Part shown: positions 1 to 6,162 of the stretch, piece after piece
Numbering within the stretch: position 1 is the first letter of the stretch
Layout of the letters: each line of letters starts with the position of its first letter
Assembly (NCBI GenBank): GCA_015478765.1
Contig: JADMKR010000019.1
Span: 1 to 7,111, forward strand
DNA from: Flavobacterium sp.
Lineage (GTDB): Bacteria; Bacteroidota; Bacteroidia; Flavobacteriales; Flavobacteriaceae
Reading direction: 5' to 3'
Length of the DNA stretch: 7,111 bases
The notes under the pieces: model-generated
What the model was told of the DNA's origin: nothing
Databases searched by the model: none
What the model saw: the letters and a program-made list of their open reading frames with translations, nothing else
Position numbers and translations under genes: made by a program

Positions 1-1
1 A

Positions 2-244
2 AATGATACGTCCGTAGCAAATGCGATTGTGCTGTTTCCAAATCCGGTTGAAGGAACCATGTTCACTATCTCAGGTGCTTCGAATGATGCGACCTATAGA
101 ATACTGAACGTTCTTGGACAGGAAGTTGCTAAAGGAAAATTAAGCAATGGCGAAATTTCAATTCCGAATCTAAATGCGGGCACTTATTTGGCAGAAGTGT
201 CTTCCGATGGTCAAACTACAATAAAGAGATTCATTAAAAAATAG
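2..244 (+). CDS. C-terminal end of a type IX secretion (T9SS) cargo protein, type A sorting domain (5' end outside window)
   Basis: The frame is open from the left edge, so this is the last 80 residues of a larger protein whose main domain cannot be seen. The visible part matches the Por/T9SS type A C-terminal sorting domain: an FPNP motif near the start of the domain (residues 12-15 of the fragment), a central NVLGQEV turn, then the PNLNAGTYLAEV strand and a basic end, IKRFIKK. In Bacteroidota such domains steer proteins from the periplasm through the outer-membrane T9SS and are usually removed by a sortase-like peptidase. A GTG at 29 could be read as a start, but the domain's FPNP strand begins just after it and the frame continues upstream, so it is internal. 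A terminator follows at once, making this the last gene of its unit. The identity of the secreted enzyme or adhesin is unknown. Confidence 0.9.
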   Translation, partial: NDTSVANAIVLFPNPVEGTMFTISGASNDATYRILNVLGQEVAKGKLSNGEISIPNLNAGTYLAEVSSDGQTTIKRFIKK

Positions 245-264
245 AGATCTCTGCAATTTAAATT

Positions 265-292
265 AAGCTGTCTTTCGAGGCAGCTTTTTTTT
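265..292 (+). terminator. Rho-independent terminator after the T9SS cargo gene
   Basis: A 9-bp stem (265-273 with 278-286, one G-T wobble) closes a TTCG tetraloop and runs into an uninterrupted T tract (285-292). It lies about 20 bases after the stop codon at 244, so it ends the cargo-protein transcript and separates it from the peptidase gene that starts at 332. Confidence 0.9.
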
Positions 293-304
293 GTTTAAAA
301 TATG

Positions 305-312
305 TACTTTTA
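305..312 (+). promoter_or_regulatory. Possible -7 element for the S9 peptidase gene
   Basis: TACTTTTA matches the Bacteroidota -7 consensus TAnnTTTG except for its last base and lies 20 bases before the ATG at 332. The nearest upstream TTTG (290-293) is only 11 bases away, too close for the usual 17-23 base spacing, so the -33 half is not convincing. The strong terminator just upstream still means that a promoter must lie in this short gap. AAAAGG at 325-330 is the only purine-rich stretch near the start codon. Confidence 0.3.
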
Positions 313-331
313 GAATCCAAAATAAAAAGGT

Positions 332-2236
332 ATGAACAAATCAGTATTATTAATTGCGCTAGTTATGACGTTTAACATTGCAGAAGCACAGAAAAAAATG
401 ACACCGGAAACGCTTCTGTCACTTGGTAGATTGAGCGCAGTAGGCATTTCAAAAGGTAAAAAAAGCATTGTCTATAAGGTCTCAACGCCATCAATGACCG
501 ATAATAAATTAGAATCTAAATTTTATTCTATTCCGATAAACGGCGGCAAATCAGTTGAGATTACTGATCATAAATCTGTGGTGACCGATAAAAACATATC
601 GCCTGACGGCCGATACCTTCTATACGACGAAGCTGTAAAAGTCAGCGATGTCAGCGCCCAGGACTATTACCCTGAATTAGACAAAGCGACGGTGCAAATT
701 TACGACGGACTGGACTATCGCCATTGGGATGCCTGGAATGAAGGAAAGGTAAATCATGTATTTTACCGCGAAAATAAAGAAGGCTCGAAAGGCATCGACA
801 TTATGGAAGGGGAACTTTTCAATTCACCCCAGAAACCTTTCGGCGGTGACGAGGACTACAACTGGTCTCCGGATGGTAAGAGCATTCTTTATGTCGCTAA
901 AAAACTTTCCGGGACGAAGTCGGCGGTTTCAACAAACACCGATATTTATCAATACAACTTGGTCACGAAGCAAACCAAAAACCTCACTGAAGCAAACAAA
1001 GGTTACGATACGCACCCAATGTTTTCACCCAATGGCGAATTGACATGGCTGCAAATGAAACGCGATGGTTTCGAAGCCGACAAAAATGATATCATTGTAA
1101 GACATCGCGGTGGAGATATCAATCTGACCGCGGGCTGGGATGGGACCGTAAACTCTTTTCATTGGAGTAATGACGGAAAGAAAGTATATTTCACGGCGCC
1201 GGTCGATGGTACGATACAACTATTTGAGGTCAATTTTCCGGGCTTGACGAAAATTGCAGTTCGCGTCCAGCAAATTACTACCGGTGATTTCGACATTACT
1301 GGAATCGTAGATGTTTTAGGGAATTCGGTAATTGTGACCCGTACCGATATGAACCATGCCGCCGATATTCATTCGTACGATTTAAAAACTAAAGTATGGA
1401 AACAGTTAACCAATGTAAATGCGGCAACTTATAATAATTTGTCGCTGAGCAAAACCGAGAAGCGCTACGTTACGACCACTGATGGTAAAAAAATGCTGGT
1501 CTGGGTAATTTATCCACCCGATTTCGATCCGAAAAAGAAATACCCGACATTGTTGTATTGCCAGGGTGGGCCGCAATCGGCGTTGTCGCAGTTTTATTCT
1601 TACCGATGGAATTTCCAGGTAATGGCGGCCAATGGCTATATTGTCGTAGCGCCAAACAGGCGGGGGATGCCTGGCCATGGCGTTGAGTGGAACGAACAGA
1701 TCAGTGGTGATTGGGGCGGACAGGTGATGGATGATTACCTGAGCGCGATAGACGATGTCGCGAAAGAAAGTTATGTCGATAAAAACCGGCTTGGTGCTGT
1801 GGGAGCGAGTTATGGCGGATACTCCGTGTTTTATCTTGCCGGAAAGCACAATAAACGATTTAAAAGCTTCATTGCGCATGACGGCGTTTTCAATTTACAC
1901 AGTATGTATGGAACCACCGAAGAACTGTTTTTTACGAACTGGGACCTTGGCGGCGCCTATTGGGATAAAGAAAATGCAAAAGCACAGAAAACGTATTCCG
2001 AATTCAATCCGATAAATTTTGTAGACAAATGGGACACGCCGATTTTGGTGATCCAGGGTGGAATGGATTTCCGTGTGCCCATCGGTCAAGGGCAGGAAGC
2101 GTTTCAGGCGGCACAATTACGCGGAATCAAAAGCAGGTTTTTATATTTCCCCGACGAGAACCATTGGGTTTTGAAACCGCAAAATGCATTGGTTTGGCAA
2201 CGCGAATTTTTTAAATGGCTTAATGAGACACTTTAA
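332..2236 (+). CDS. Exported S9 family serine peptidase, dipeptidyl-peptidase 5-like
   Basis: This is a complete 634-residue prolyl-oligopeptidase family enzyme. Residues 1-19 form a signal peptide (hydrophobic core LLIALV, cut probably after AEA), so it should act in the periplasm. Residues about 80-370 carry propeller-type repeats: ISPDGRYLLY at 89, WSPDGK at 178, FSPNG at 231 and WSNDGKKVYF at 278. The alpha/beta-hydrolase domain follows from about 385: QGGPQS at 411 for the oxyanion region, nucleophile Ser493 in GASYGGY, Asp579 in GGMDFRVP and His611 in ENHWV. The 86- and 32-residue spacings between the triad members are close to those I remember for Porphyromonas gingivalis DPP5. Family members release dipeptides, DPP5 preferring hydrophobic residues at P1; this feeds peptide use in protein-degrading Bacteroidota. 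The exact specificity is inferred; another S9 exopeptidase such as an acylaminoacyl-peptidase-like enzyme is possible. The first ATG is kept because it gives the full signal peptide. Confidence 0.93.
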   Translation: MNKSVLLIALVMTFNIAEAQKKMTPETLLSLGRLSAVGISKGKKSIVYKVSTPSMTDNKLESKFYSIPINGGKSVEITDHKSVVTDKNISPDGRYLLYDEAVKVSDVSAQDYYPELDKATVQIYDGLDYRHWDAWNEGKVNHVFYRENKEGSKGIDIMEGELFNSPQKPFGGDEDYNWSPDGKSILYVAKKLSGTKSAVSTNTDIYQYNLVTKQTKNLTEANKGYDTHPMFSPNGELTWLQMKRDGFEADKNDIIVRHRGGDINLTAGWDGTVNSFHWSNDGKKVYFTAPVDGTIQLFEVNFPGLTKIAVRVQQITTGDFDITGIVDVLGNSVIVTRTDMNHAADIHSYDLKTKVWKQLTNVNAATYNNLSLSKTEKRYVTTTDGKKMLVWVIYPPDFDPKKKYPTLLYCQGGPQSALSQFYSYRWNFQVMAANGYIVVAPNRRGMPGHGVEWNEQISGDWGGQVMDDYLSAIDDVAKESYVDKNRLGAVGASYGGYSVFYLAGKHNKRFKSFIAHDGVFNLHSMYGTTEELFFTNWDLGGAYWDKENAKAQKTYSEFNPINFVDKWDTPILVIQGGMDFRVPIGQGQEAFQAAQLRGIKSRFLYFPDENHWVLKPQNALVWQREFFKWLNETL

Positions 2237-2247
2237 AAGTAGATATC

Positions 2248-2676
2248 ATGGCAGATACTAAAACAACCTGGACGGACGCCGATGTCAATGATTTTATAAA
2301 CAACGTTGACAATGAATTAAAGCGACGAGACAGCTTTGAACTGATTGAAATATTCAAAAGCCTGTCGGGATTCGAACCAAAAATGTGGGGACCGAGTATT
2401 ATTGGATTTGGAAAATATCATTATAAATATGCAAGCGGGCATGAAGGCGATGCACCCATCACTGGATTTTCGCCACGTAAGGACGCGATTGCTTTGTACT
2501 TGGTTCCCGAATCAGAAAAGCGGGAGGAGATGCTATCCCGACTTGGCAAACATAAATCGGGTAAATCGTGCGTGTATGTTAAGAAGCTAGCCGATATCGA
2601 CAGAGATGTTTTGAAAGAGATGATTGCCGATTCGATCGCACACATAACAACCTTATATCCTGAAACCGCGAAATAG
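2248..2676 (+). CDS. DUF1801 domain-containing protein, small cytoplasmic, function unknown
   Basis: A 142-residue protein that fits the DUF1801 family over nearly its whole length. Recognisable blocks are PKMWGPSIIGFGKYHYKY (44-61), GFSPRK (73-78), and LGKHKSGKSCVYVKKLADID (99-118). The start of the protein is acidic and helical. There is no signal peptide or membrane segment, so it is cytoplasmic. The family has no firmly established biochemical role. It begins 11 bases after the stop of the S9 peptidase gene with no terminator between them, so the two are probably co-transcribed, but nothing in the sequence links their functions. The ATG at 2248 is the first in frame after the peptidase stop; no clear Shine-Dalgarno is present, which is normal in this phylum. 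Confidence 0.88.
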   Translation: MADTKTTWTDADVNDFINNVDNELKRRDSFELIEIFKSLSGFEPKMWGPSIIGFGKYHYKYASGHEGDAPITGFSPRKDAIALYLVPESEKREEMLSRLGKHKSGKSCVYVKKLADIDRDVLKEMIADSIAHITTLYPETAK

Positions 2677-2699
2677 GATTCGGAAGTGGAATTGTCTTC

Positions 2700-2822
2700 G
2701 CGCCAGGGATGGCAGCGGCATCCTTTTGTATTTCGCCCATGGTTTCAACCATGGGCGAAATATAAAAGATATAGCGAACAGCCCGGCCCGAGCGTTGGCT
2801 GTGCACGGGCAAGGGGCGGCGC
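2700..2822. repeat. Structured intergenic element, probable dispersed flavobacterial repeat or small RNA-like motif
   Basis: The gap between the convergent DUF1801 and accC genes holds a compact set of pairings. A 22-bp hairpin sits at 2723-2768. Before it, GGATG (2707-2711) can pair with CATCC (2719-2723). After it, GCCCGAGC (2786-2793) can pair with GCT (2798-2800) plus CGGGC (2806-2810) across a 5-base bulge. GCGCC (2700-2704) can pair with GGCGC (2818-2822) and close the whole unit. The flanks are much more GC-rich than the hairpin. From memory, Flavobacterium genomes carry many intergenic copies with similar flanks (an AGCGG..ATCCTTTT left side, an AAAAGAT..AGCGGA..AGCCCG right side) round a variable hairpin. 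That likeness is recalled, not tested here. Short reading frames across it have no recognisable protein content. Confidence 0.5.
2723..2768. terminator. 22-bp near-perfect hairpin at the convergent gene junction
   Basis: Arms 2723-2744 and 2747-2768 are complementary at every position except one G-T pair, with only TC between them, so the real loop is the central 6-8 bases. The outer six pairs are mostly A-T and the inner part holds CGCCCATGG. It begins 47 bases after the DUF1801 stop. The A/T-rich outer arms give a short TTTT on either strand, so it could stop or stabilise transcripts from both directions. The T tract is much weaker than in the other terminators of the window, so RNA 3'-end protection is as likely as termination. 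Confidence 0.5.
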
Positions 2823-2825
2823 CAT

Positions 2826-2862
2826 AAAACAAAAAACCCACTTTTCAGCGGGTTTTATTTTT
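2826..2862 (-). terminator. Rho-independent terminator for the fabH-accB-accC transcript, possibly bidirectional
   Basis: Read on the minus strand, AAAACCC (complement of 2850-2856) pairs with GGGTTTT (complement of 2833-2839). The inner stem extends by a G-T and a C-G pair round a TGAAAA loop. A T-rich run follows (complement of 2826-2836). It lies nine bases after the accC stop codon. On the plus strand the same stem is followed by TTTTATTTTT (2853-2862), so it could also catch read-through from the DUF1801 side. Confidence 0.85.
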
Positions 2863-2864
2863 AT

Positions 2865-4211
2865 CTATTGCGGATCATTCATTGTGAAAGTTTCCATAAA
2901 TTTCGTAGTGTAATTTCCTTCGACATATGCCGGATCGTCCATCAACTGGCGGTGGAACGGGATGGTGGTTTTGATTCCTTCGATCACAAATTCGTCGAGT
3001 GCACGCTTCATTTTATTGATTGCTTCCTGACGTGTTTGCGCAGTCGTAATCAATTTGGCGATCATCGAATCGTAATTTGGCGGAATCGTATAACCCGAAT
3101 AAACGTGCGTGTCCAATCGAACGCCATGTCCGCCCGGAGTGTGCAACGTTGTGATTTTTCCCGGTGAAGGGCGGAAATCATTGTACGGATCTTCGGCATT
3201 GATGCGGCATTCAATCGAGTGCAGTTGCGGATAGTAATTTTTACCTGAAATAGGGATGCCAGCCGCTACCATGATTTGTTCGCGGATCAGATCGTAATCG
3301 ATGACCTGCTCAGTGATGGGGTGCTCGACCTGGATTCGCGTGTTCATTTCCATGAAGTAGAAATTCCGGTGTTTATCGACCAAAAATTCGACGGTTCCCG
3401 CGCCTTCATATTTAATGAACTCGGCTGCTTTTACGGCGGCGGCGCCCATAGCATCGCGAAGTTGGTCGGTCATGAACGGCGATGGCGTTTCTTCGGTGAG
3501 TTTTTGGTGCCGTCTTTGTACCGAACAATCGCGTTCAGACAAGTGACAGGCTTTACCATAAGCGTCGCCCACGATCTGAATTTCGATATGGCGTGGTTCT
3601 TCAATAAGTTTTTCAAGATACATGCCGTCGTTTCCAAATGCTGCAGCCGATTCCTGGCGTGCGCCTTCCCAGGCTTTCAGCAATTCGTCTTCCTTCCAGA
3701 CGGCGCGCATTCCTTTTCCGCCACCTCCGGCGGTTGCTTTGAGCATGACGGGGTAACCCATTTCGGCAGAAAGTTTTTTAGCTTGTTCGAAAGATTCAAG
3801 TAGTCCGTCGGAACCCGGAACACATGGAACGCCTGCTGCTTTCATGGTTGCTTTTGCCGATGATTTGTCGCCCATTTTATCGATCATTTCGGGCGATGCG
3901 CCAATGAATTTAATTTTATGTTCCTGGCATATTTTCGAAAATTTAGCATTTTCAGAAAGGAATCCGTAGCCGGGATGGATCGCGTCGGCATTTGTGATTT
4001 CGGCCGCTGCAATGATATTAGACATCTTTAGATAAGACAGGTTGCTCGGTGGGGGCCCGATGCAAACCGCTTCATCGGCAAACCGTACGTGAAGGCTTTC
4101 GGCGTCGGCGGTTGAATATACAGCCACCGTTTTGATGCCCATCTCACGACAGGTACGAATGATCCGTAGCGCGATTTCGCCTCGGTTGGCAATAAGTATT
4201 TTTTTGAACAT
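2865..4211 (-). CDS. accC: Biotin carboxylase subunit of acetyl-CoA carboxylase
   Basis: A complete 448-residue protein, one residue shorter than the E. coli enzyme. It uses ATP and bicarbonate to carboxylate the biotin carried by AccB, the first half-reaction in making malonyl-CoA. The N-terminal biotin carboxylase domain opens with KKILIANRGEIALRI. The ATP-grasp region holds Lys116, Lys158 and the glycine loop GGGGKGM (162-168), with His208, Glu275 and Glu288. The signature EMNTRIQVEH (288-297) supplies Asn290, Arg292 and Glu296. ECRINAED (334-341) begins the C-terminal domain. Every catalytic residue I know is present. There is no biotinyl or carboxyltransferase domain, so this is the stand-alone subunit; accA and accD must lie elsewhere. 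It follows accB after an 86-base gap containing an inverted repeat and ends at a strong terminator. Confidence 0.97.
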   Translation of the reverse strand: MFKKILIANRGEIALRIIRTCREMGIKTVAVYSTADAESLHVRFADEAVCIGPPPSNLSYLKMSNIIAAAEITNADAIHPGYGFLSENAKFSKICQEHKIKFIGASPEMIDKMGDKSSAKATMKAAGVPCVPGSDGLLESFEQAKKLSAEMGYPVMLKATAGGGGKGMRAVWKEDELLKAWEGARQESAAAFGNDGMYLEKLIEEPRHIEIQIVGDAYGKACHLSERDCSVQRRHQKLTEETPSPFMTDQLRDAMGAAAVKAAEFIKYEGAGTVEFLVDKHRNFYFMEMNTRIQVEHPITEQVIDYDLIREQIMVAAGIPISGKNYYPQLHSIECRINAEDPYNDFRPSPGKITTLHTPGGHGVRLDTHVYSGYTIPPNYDSMIAKLITTAQTRQEAINKMKRALDEFVIEGIKTTIPFHRQLMDDPAYVEGNYTTKFMETFTMNDPQ

Positions 4212-4226
4212 CTTTTATAAAGATTA

Positions 4227-4271
4227 AAAATCCCAATAGTCAAAATTAAAATACCAACAACTTGGGATTTT
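4227..4271 (-). repeat. Inverted repeat in the accB-accC gap, possible mRNA hairpin or attenuator
   Basis: AAAATCCCAA (4227-4236) is repeated exactly as TTGGGATTTT (4262-4271), giving a 10-bp stem with a 25-base A/T-rich loop. Both flanking genes are read leftward, so it lies in their shared mRNA, 15 bases before the accC ATG. Read leftward, the second arm ends in GGGATTTTTAA, which gives a weak terminator-like look. The bases from 4262 to about 4299 also form a loose run of TTGGRATTT-like units (4262-4270, 4270-4278, 4277-4285), a kind of short intergenic repeat I recall from flavobacteria. Confidence 0.5.
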
Positions 4272-4297
4272 GGAATTTGAGGTTTGAAAGATTTGAT

Positions 4298-4774
4298 TTA
4301 TGATGGATCAACTAAGAATAGAGGTTGGTCGAATTCTACCGGCGACATATCGTCGACCAGGATTTTAACGATTTTGCCTGAGTACTCAGATTCGATTTCG
4401 TTGAATAATTTCATTGCTTCAATTACGCAAAGAACGTCGCCTTTTGCGATTGTGCTGCCAACTTCAACAAACACCGCTTTATCGGGCGCTGGTCTACGGT
4501 AAAAAGTACCGATAATAGGTGATTTGATGGTGATGTATTTTGAATCTTCGTCTTCGGCCGGCGTGGCAGTTGCTGCGGTGGGAGCGGCTGGTTGCGGCGC
4601 TGCTGCCTGTGGCAAGGCTTGGGAAATTGACGGCTGTTGAATGTAAGTGATTTCAGGCGTGCTTTCGGTTCCGGTCTTAATGGTGATTTTGAAATCATCC
4701 ATTTCGAGTTTGACTTCGGTGGCTCCCGATTTGGCGACGAACCTGATTAGATTTTGAATTTCTCTGATATCCAT
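4298..4774 (-). CDS. accB: Biotin carboxyl carrier protein of acetyl-CoA carboxylase (BCCP)
   Basis: A complete 158-residue carrier that shuttles carboxybiotin from AccC to the carboxyltransferase. The N-terminal helix-strand region (MDIREIQNLIRFV) is followed by a flexible linker rich in Ala, Pro and Thr (about 48-76), then the biotinyl domain (about 80-156). Lys122 in EAMKLFNEIE is the biotin attachment site. The thumb loop typical of acetyl-CoA carboxylase carriers is visible as SPIIGTFYRRPAPDKAVFVE (85-104), which separates it from carriers of other biotin enzymes and from lipoyl domains. It starts 22 bases after the fabH stop with no terminator or promoter between, so it is read with fabH. 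Biotin ligase must be encoded elsewhere. Confidence 0.97.
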   Translation of the reverse strand: MDIREIQNLIRFVAKSGATEVKLEMDDFKITIKTGTESTPEITYIQQPSISQALPQAAAPQPAAPTAATATPAEDEDSKYITIKSPIIGTFYRRPAPDKAVFVEVGSTIAKGDVLCVIEAMKLFNEIESEYSGKIVKILVDDMSPVEFDQPLFLVDPS

Positions 4775-4796
4775 GATTCTTGAGTTTTAGTTAGTT

Positions 4797-5795
4797 TTAT
4801 TTTTTATCGTAAGCCCATTTAAGGTAAATGGAGCCCCAGGTAAATCCGCCGCCGAAAGCTGCAAATATTAAATTATCCCCTTTTTTGAATTTATGTTCAA
4901 AATCACTTAGTAATAGTGGCAAGGTTCCCGATGTTGTGTTGCCATATTTTTCAATATTAACAAGAACTTTTTCCTCCTGTAGTTCCATCCGGGATGCGGT
5001 TGCGTCGATGATGCGTTTGTTTGCCTGGTGCGCAATTAGCCAGTCAACATCATTGTTTGTCAGGTTGTTTTTTGCCATAATTTTCTCGCTTACATCGGCC
5101 ATGCCGGTCACTGCATATTTAAATACCGTTTTTCCGTCTTGTTGCACGTAGTGTAAACGTTTGTCGACTGTCTCGTGAGTTGGTGGCATTATGGAACCAC
5201 CGGCTTCGATTTTCAGAAATTCGCGCCCAATTCCATCTGAGCGCAGATATTCGTCCTGCAGGCCTAAACCTTCGTAATTGGGTTCAAATAAAACAGCGCC
5301 AGCACCATCTCCGAAGATAATGCAAGTGGCGCGGTCGGTATAATCGATGATAGACGACATTTTATCGGCTCCGATCACTAATATTTTTTTATAACGGCCT
5401 GACTCTATATAAGCTGCCGCGGTCGACATGCCGTACAGGAAGCTTGAACAGGCGGCCTGCAGGTCATAGGCAAATGCGTTAATAGCGCCTATTTGCGTCG
5501 CAACGTGAACGCTGGTGGCGGCAACTGGAAGGTCAGGGGTGGTGGTGGCAACTAATACAAGATCGATATCAGTAGGGTCAATGTTGCCCCGTTTAAAAAG
5601 ATCCTGCGCAGCTTTGATGGCAAGATAGGAGGTTCCGGTGCCGGGTTCTTTTAGGATTCGCCGTTCTTTGATGCCGGTTCGTGAGGTAATCCATTCATCG
5701 TTGGTATCGACCATTGATTCCAGGAGTTTGTTAGTAAGCACAAAATCGGGAACATATCCTCCGACAGCAGTAATGGCGGCTGTGATTCTATTCAT
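4797..5795 (-). CDS. fabH: 3-oxoacyl-ACP synthase III (ketoacyl-ACP synthase III)
   Basis: A complete 332-residue thiolase-fold enzyme that condenses an acyl-CoA primer with malonyl-ACP to start fatty acid synthesis. The N-terminus is typical (AVGGYVPDFVLTN, then NDEWITSRTGIKERRI at 32-47). The catalytic triad is Cys116 in LQAACSSFLYG, His256 in AHQANKRI and Asn286 in EKYGNTTSGT. The GDGAGAV loop is at 162-168 and the C-terminal AAFGGGFTWGS at 312-322. The GNTTSGT motif differs from the GNTSAAS of E. coli but keeps the essential Asn; I take this as a lineage variant. Primer choice (acetyl or branched acyl-CoA) cannot be read from the sequence. It lies behind the rpmF terminator, so it is probably the first gene of a fabH-accB-accC unit. 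The ATG at 5795 gives the usual N-terminus. Confidence 0.96.
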   Translation of the reverse strand: MNRITAAITAVGGYVPDFVLTNKLLESMVDTNDEWITSRTGIKERRILKEPGTGTSYLAIKAAQDLFKRGNIDPTDIDLVLVATTTPDLPVAATSVHVATQIGAINAFAYDLQAACSSFLYGMSTAAAYIESGRYKKILVIGADKMSSIIDYTDRATCIIFGDGAGAVLFEPNYEGLGLQDEYLRSDGIGREFLKIEAGGSIMPPTHETVDKRLHYVQQDGKTVFKYAVTGMADVSEKIMAKNNLTNNDVDWLIAHQANKRIIDATASRMELQEEKVLVNIEKYGNTTSGTLPLLLSDFEHKFKKGDNLIFAAFGGGFTWGSIYLKWAYDKK

Positions 5796-5907
5796 AAGTT
5801 TGTAAATTTCTTTACCGGAAAGCTATTTCGAAAAGGTGTGGAAATTACGAAAAAATTTCTGAAACTTCGTTTTTTGCAACCTCTAATCCGGTAAAGTTTA
5901 TAACAAC
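5796..5907 (-). promoter_or_regulatory. fabH leader/promoter region with an operator-like inverted repeat
   Basis: This stretch, read leftward, must hold the fabH promoter because rpmF ends in a terminator just upstream. The dyad CTTTACCGGAAAG (5810-5822, plus strand) has matching 4-base ends and one mismatch inside. Its left ten bases recur as an exact inverted copy, TCCGGTAAAG, at 5887-5896. The best -7 candidate on the minus strand is TAGCTTTC (complement of 5818-5825), one base off TAnnTTTG. No TTG lies at the right distance upstream, so the promoter call is weak. If that -7 element is real, the dyad overlaps the transcription start, a place where a repressor would act. Confidence 0.4.
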
Positions 5908-5936
5908 AAAAAAAACTCTCACGGGGGTGAGAGTTT
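5908..5936 (-). terminator. Rho-independent terminator after rpmF
   Basis: A perfect 10-bp stem (AAACTCTCAC at 5913-5922 with GTGAGAGTTT at 5927-5936) closes a four-base loop, CCCC on the minus strand, and is followed leftward by eight T (complement of 5908-5915). It starts about 22 bases after the rpmF stop codon. There is no T tract on the plus strand, so it works for the leftward transcript only. It separates DUF177-rpmF from fabH. Confidence 0.92.
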
Positions 5937-5958
5937 ACATATCATCTTCTATAAAGTA

Positions 5959-6153
5959 TTATGCGACAGCAACCTGCTTATCGATAACAACTTGTCCTCT
6001 ATAGTACATTTTTCCTTCGTGCCAGTAGGCTCTGTGGTATAAATGCGCCTCACCAGTTACCGGGCATGTTGCTATTTGCGCTACGGTAGCTTTATAGTGT
6101 GTTCTTCTTTTGTCTCTTCTGGTTTTGGAGATTTTTCTCTTAGGATGCGCCAT
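5959..6153 (-). CDS. rpmF: 50S ribosomal protein L32
   Basis: A complete 64-residue basic protein with the conserved L32 opening MAHPKRKISKTRRDKRRTHY, followed by ATCPVTGEAHLYHRAYW and YYRGQVV. It is a structural protein of the large ribosomal subunit. Only one cysteine is present (Cys30 in CPVTG); the second member of the CxxC pair is Thr33 and no later cysteines occur, so this is a zinc-free (C-minus) form. It starts nine bases after the DUF177 gene, so they share a transcript from the promoter near 6740. The yceD-rpmF pairing is widespread among bacteria. Confidence 0.97.
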   Translation of the reverse strand: MAHPKRKISKTRRDKRRTHYKATVAQIATCPVTGEAHLYHRAYWHEGKMYYRGQVVIDKQVAVA

Positions 6154-6162
6154 TTTACTATA

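Noticed and set aside
265..286. Inverted repeat after the T9SS gene considered as a regulatory site or repeat unit
   Set aside because: The TTCG tetraloop and following T tract are those of an ordinary intrinsic terminator.
1406..1879. 157-residue open frame on the minus strand inside the S9 peptidase gene
   Set aside because: It lies wholly antisense to the conserved hydrolase domain with its catalytic serine, has no recognisable motif, and its length is explained by the codon constraints of the real gene.
2653..2913. Small frames on both strands across the DUF1801-accC gap
   Set aside because: They are translations of the hairpin element (the same PW..PWAKYK type peptide arises from both arms), overlap gene ends and the terminator, and show no protein family.
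3276..3803. 175-residue open frame on the plus strand antisense to accC
   Set aside because: It mirrors the highly conserved biotin carboxylase core; the composition is Phe- and His-rich as expected of an antisense shadow, with no promoter or family pattern.
5835..5880. A- and T-rich blocks (ACGAAAAAA and TTCGTTTTTT) upstream of fabH as a possible hairpin
   Set aside because: The two blocks are not reverse complements of each other in register; they look like plain A/T-rich promoter-region DNA.
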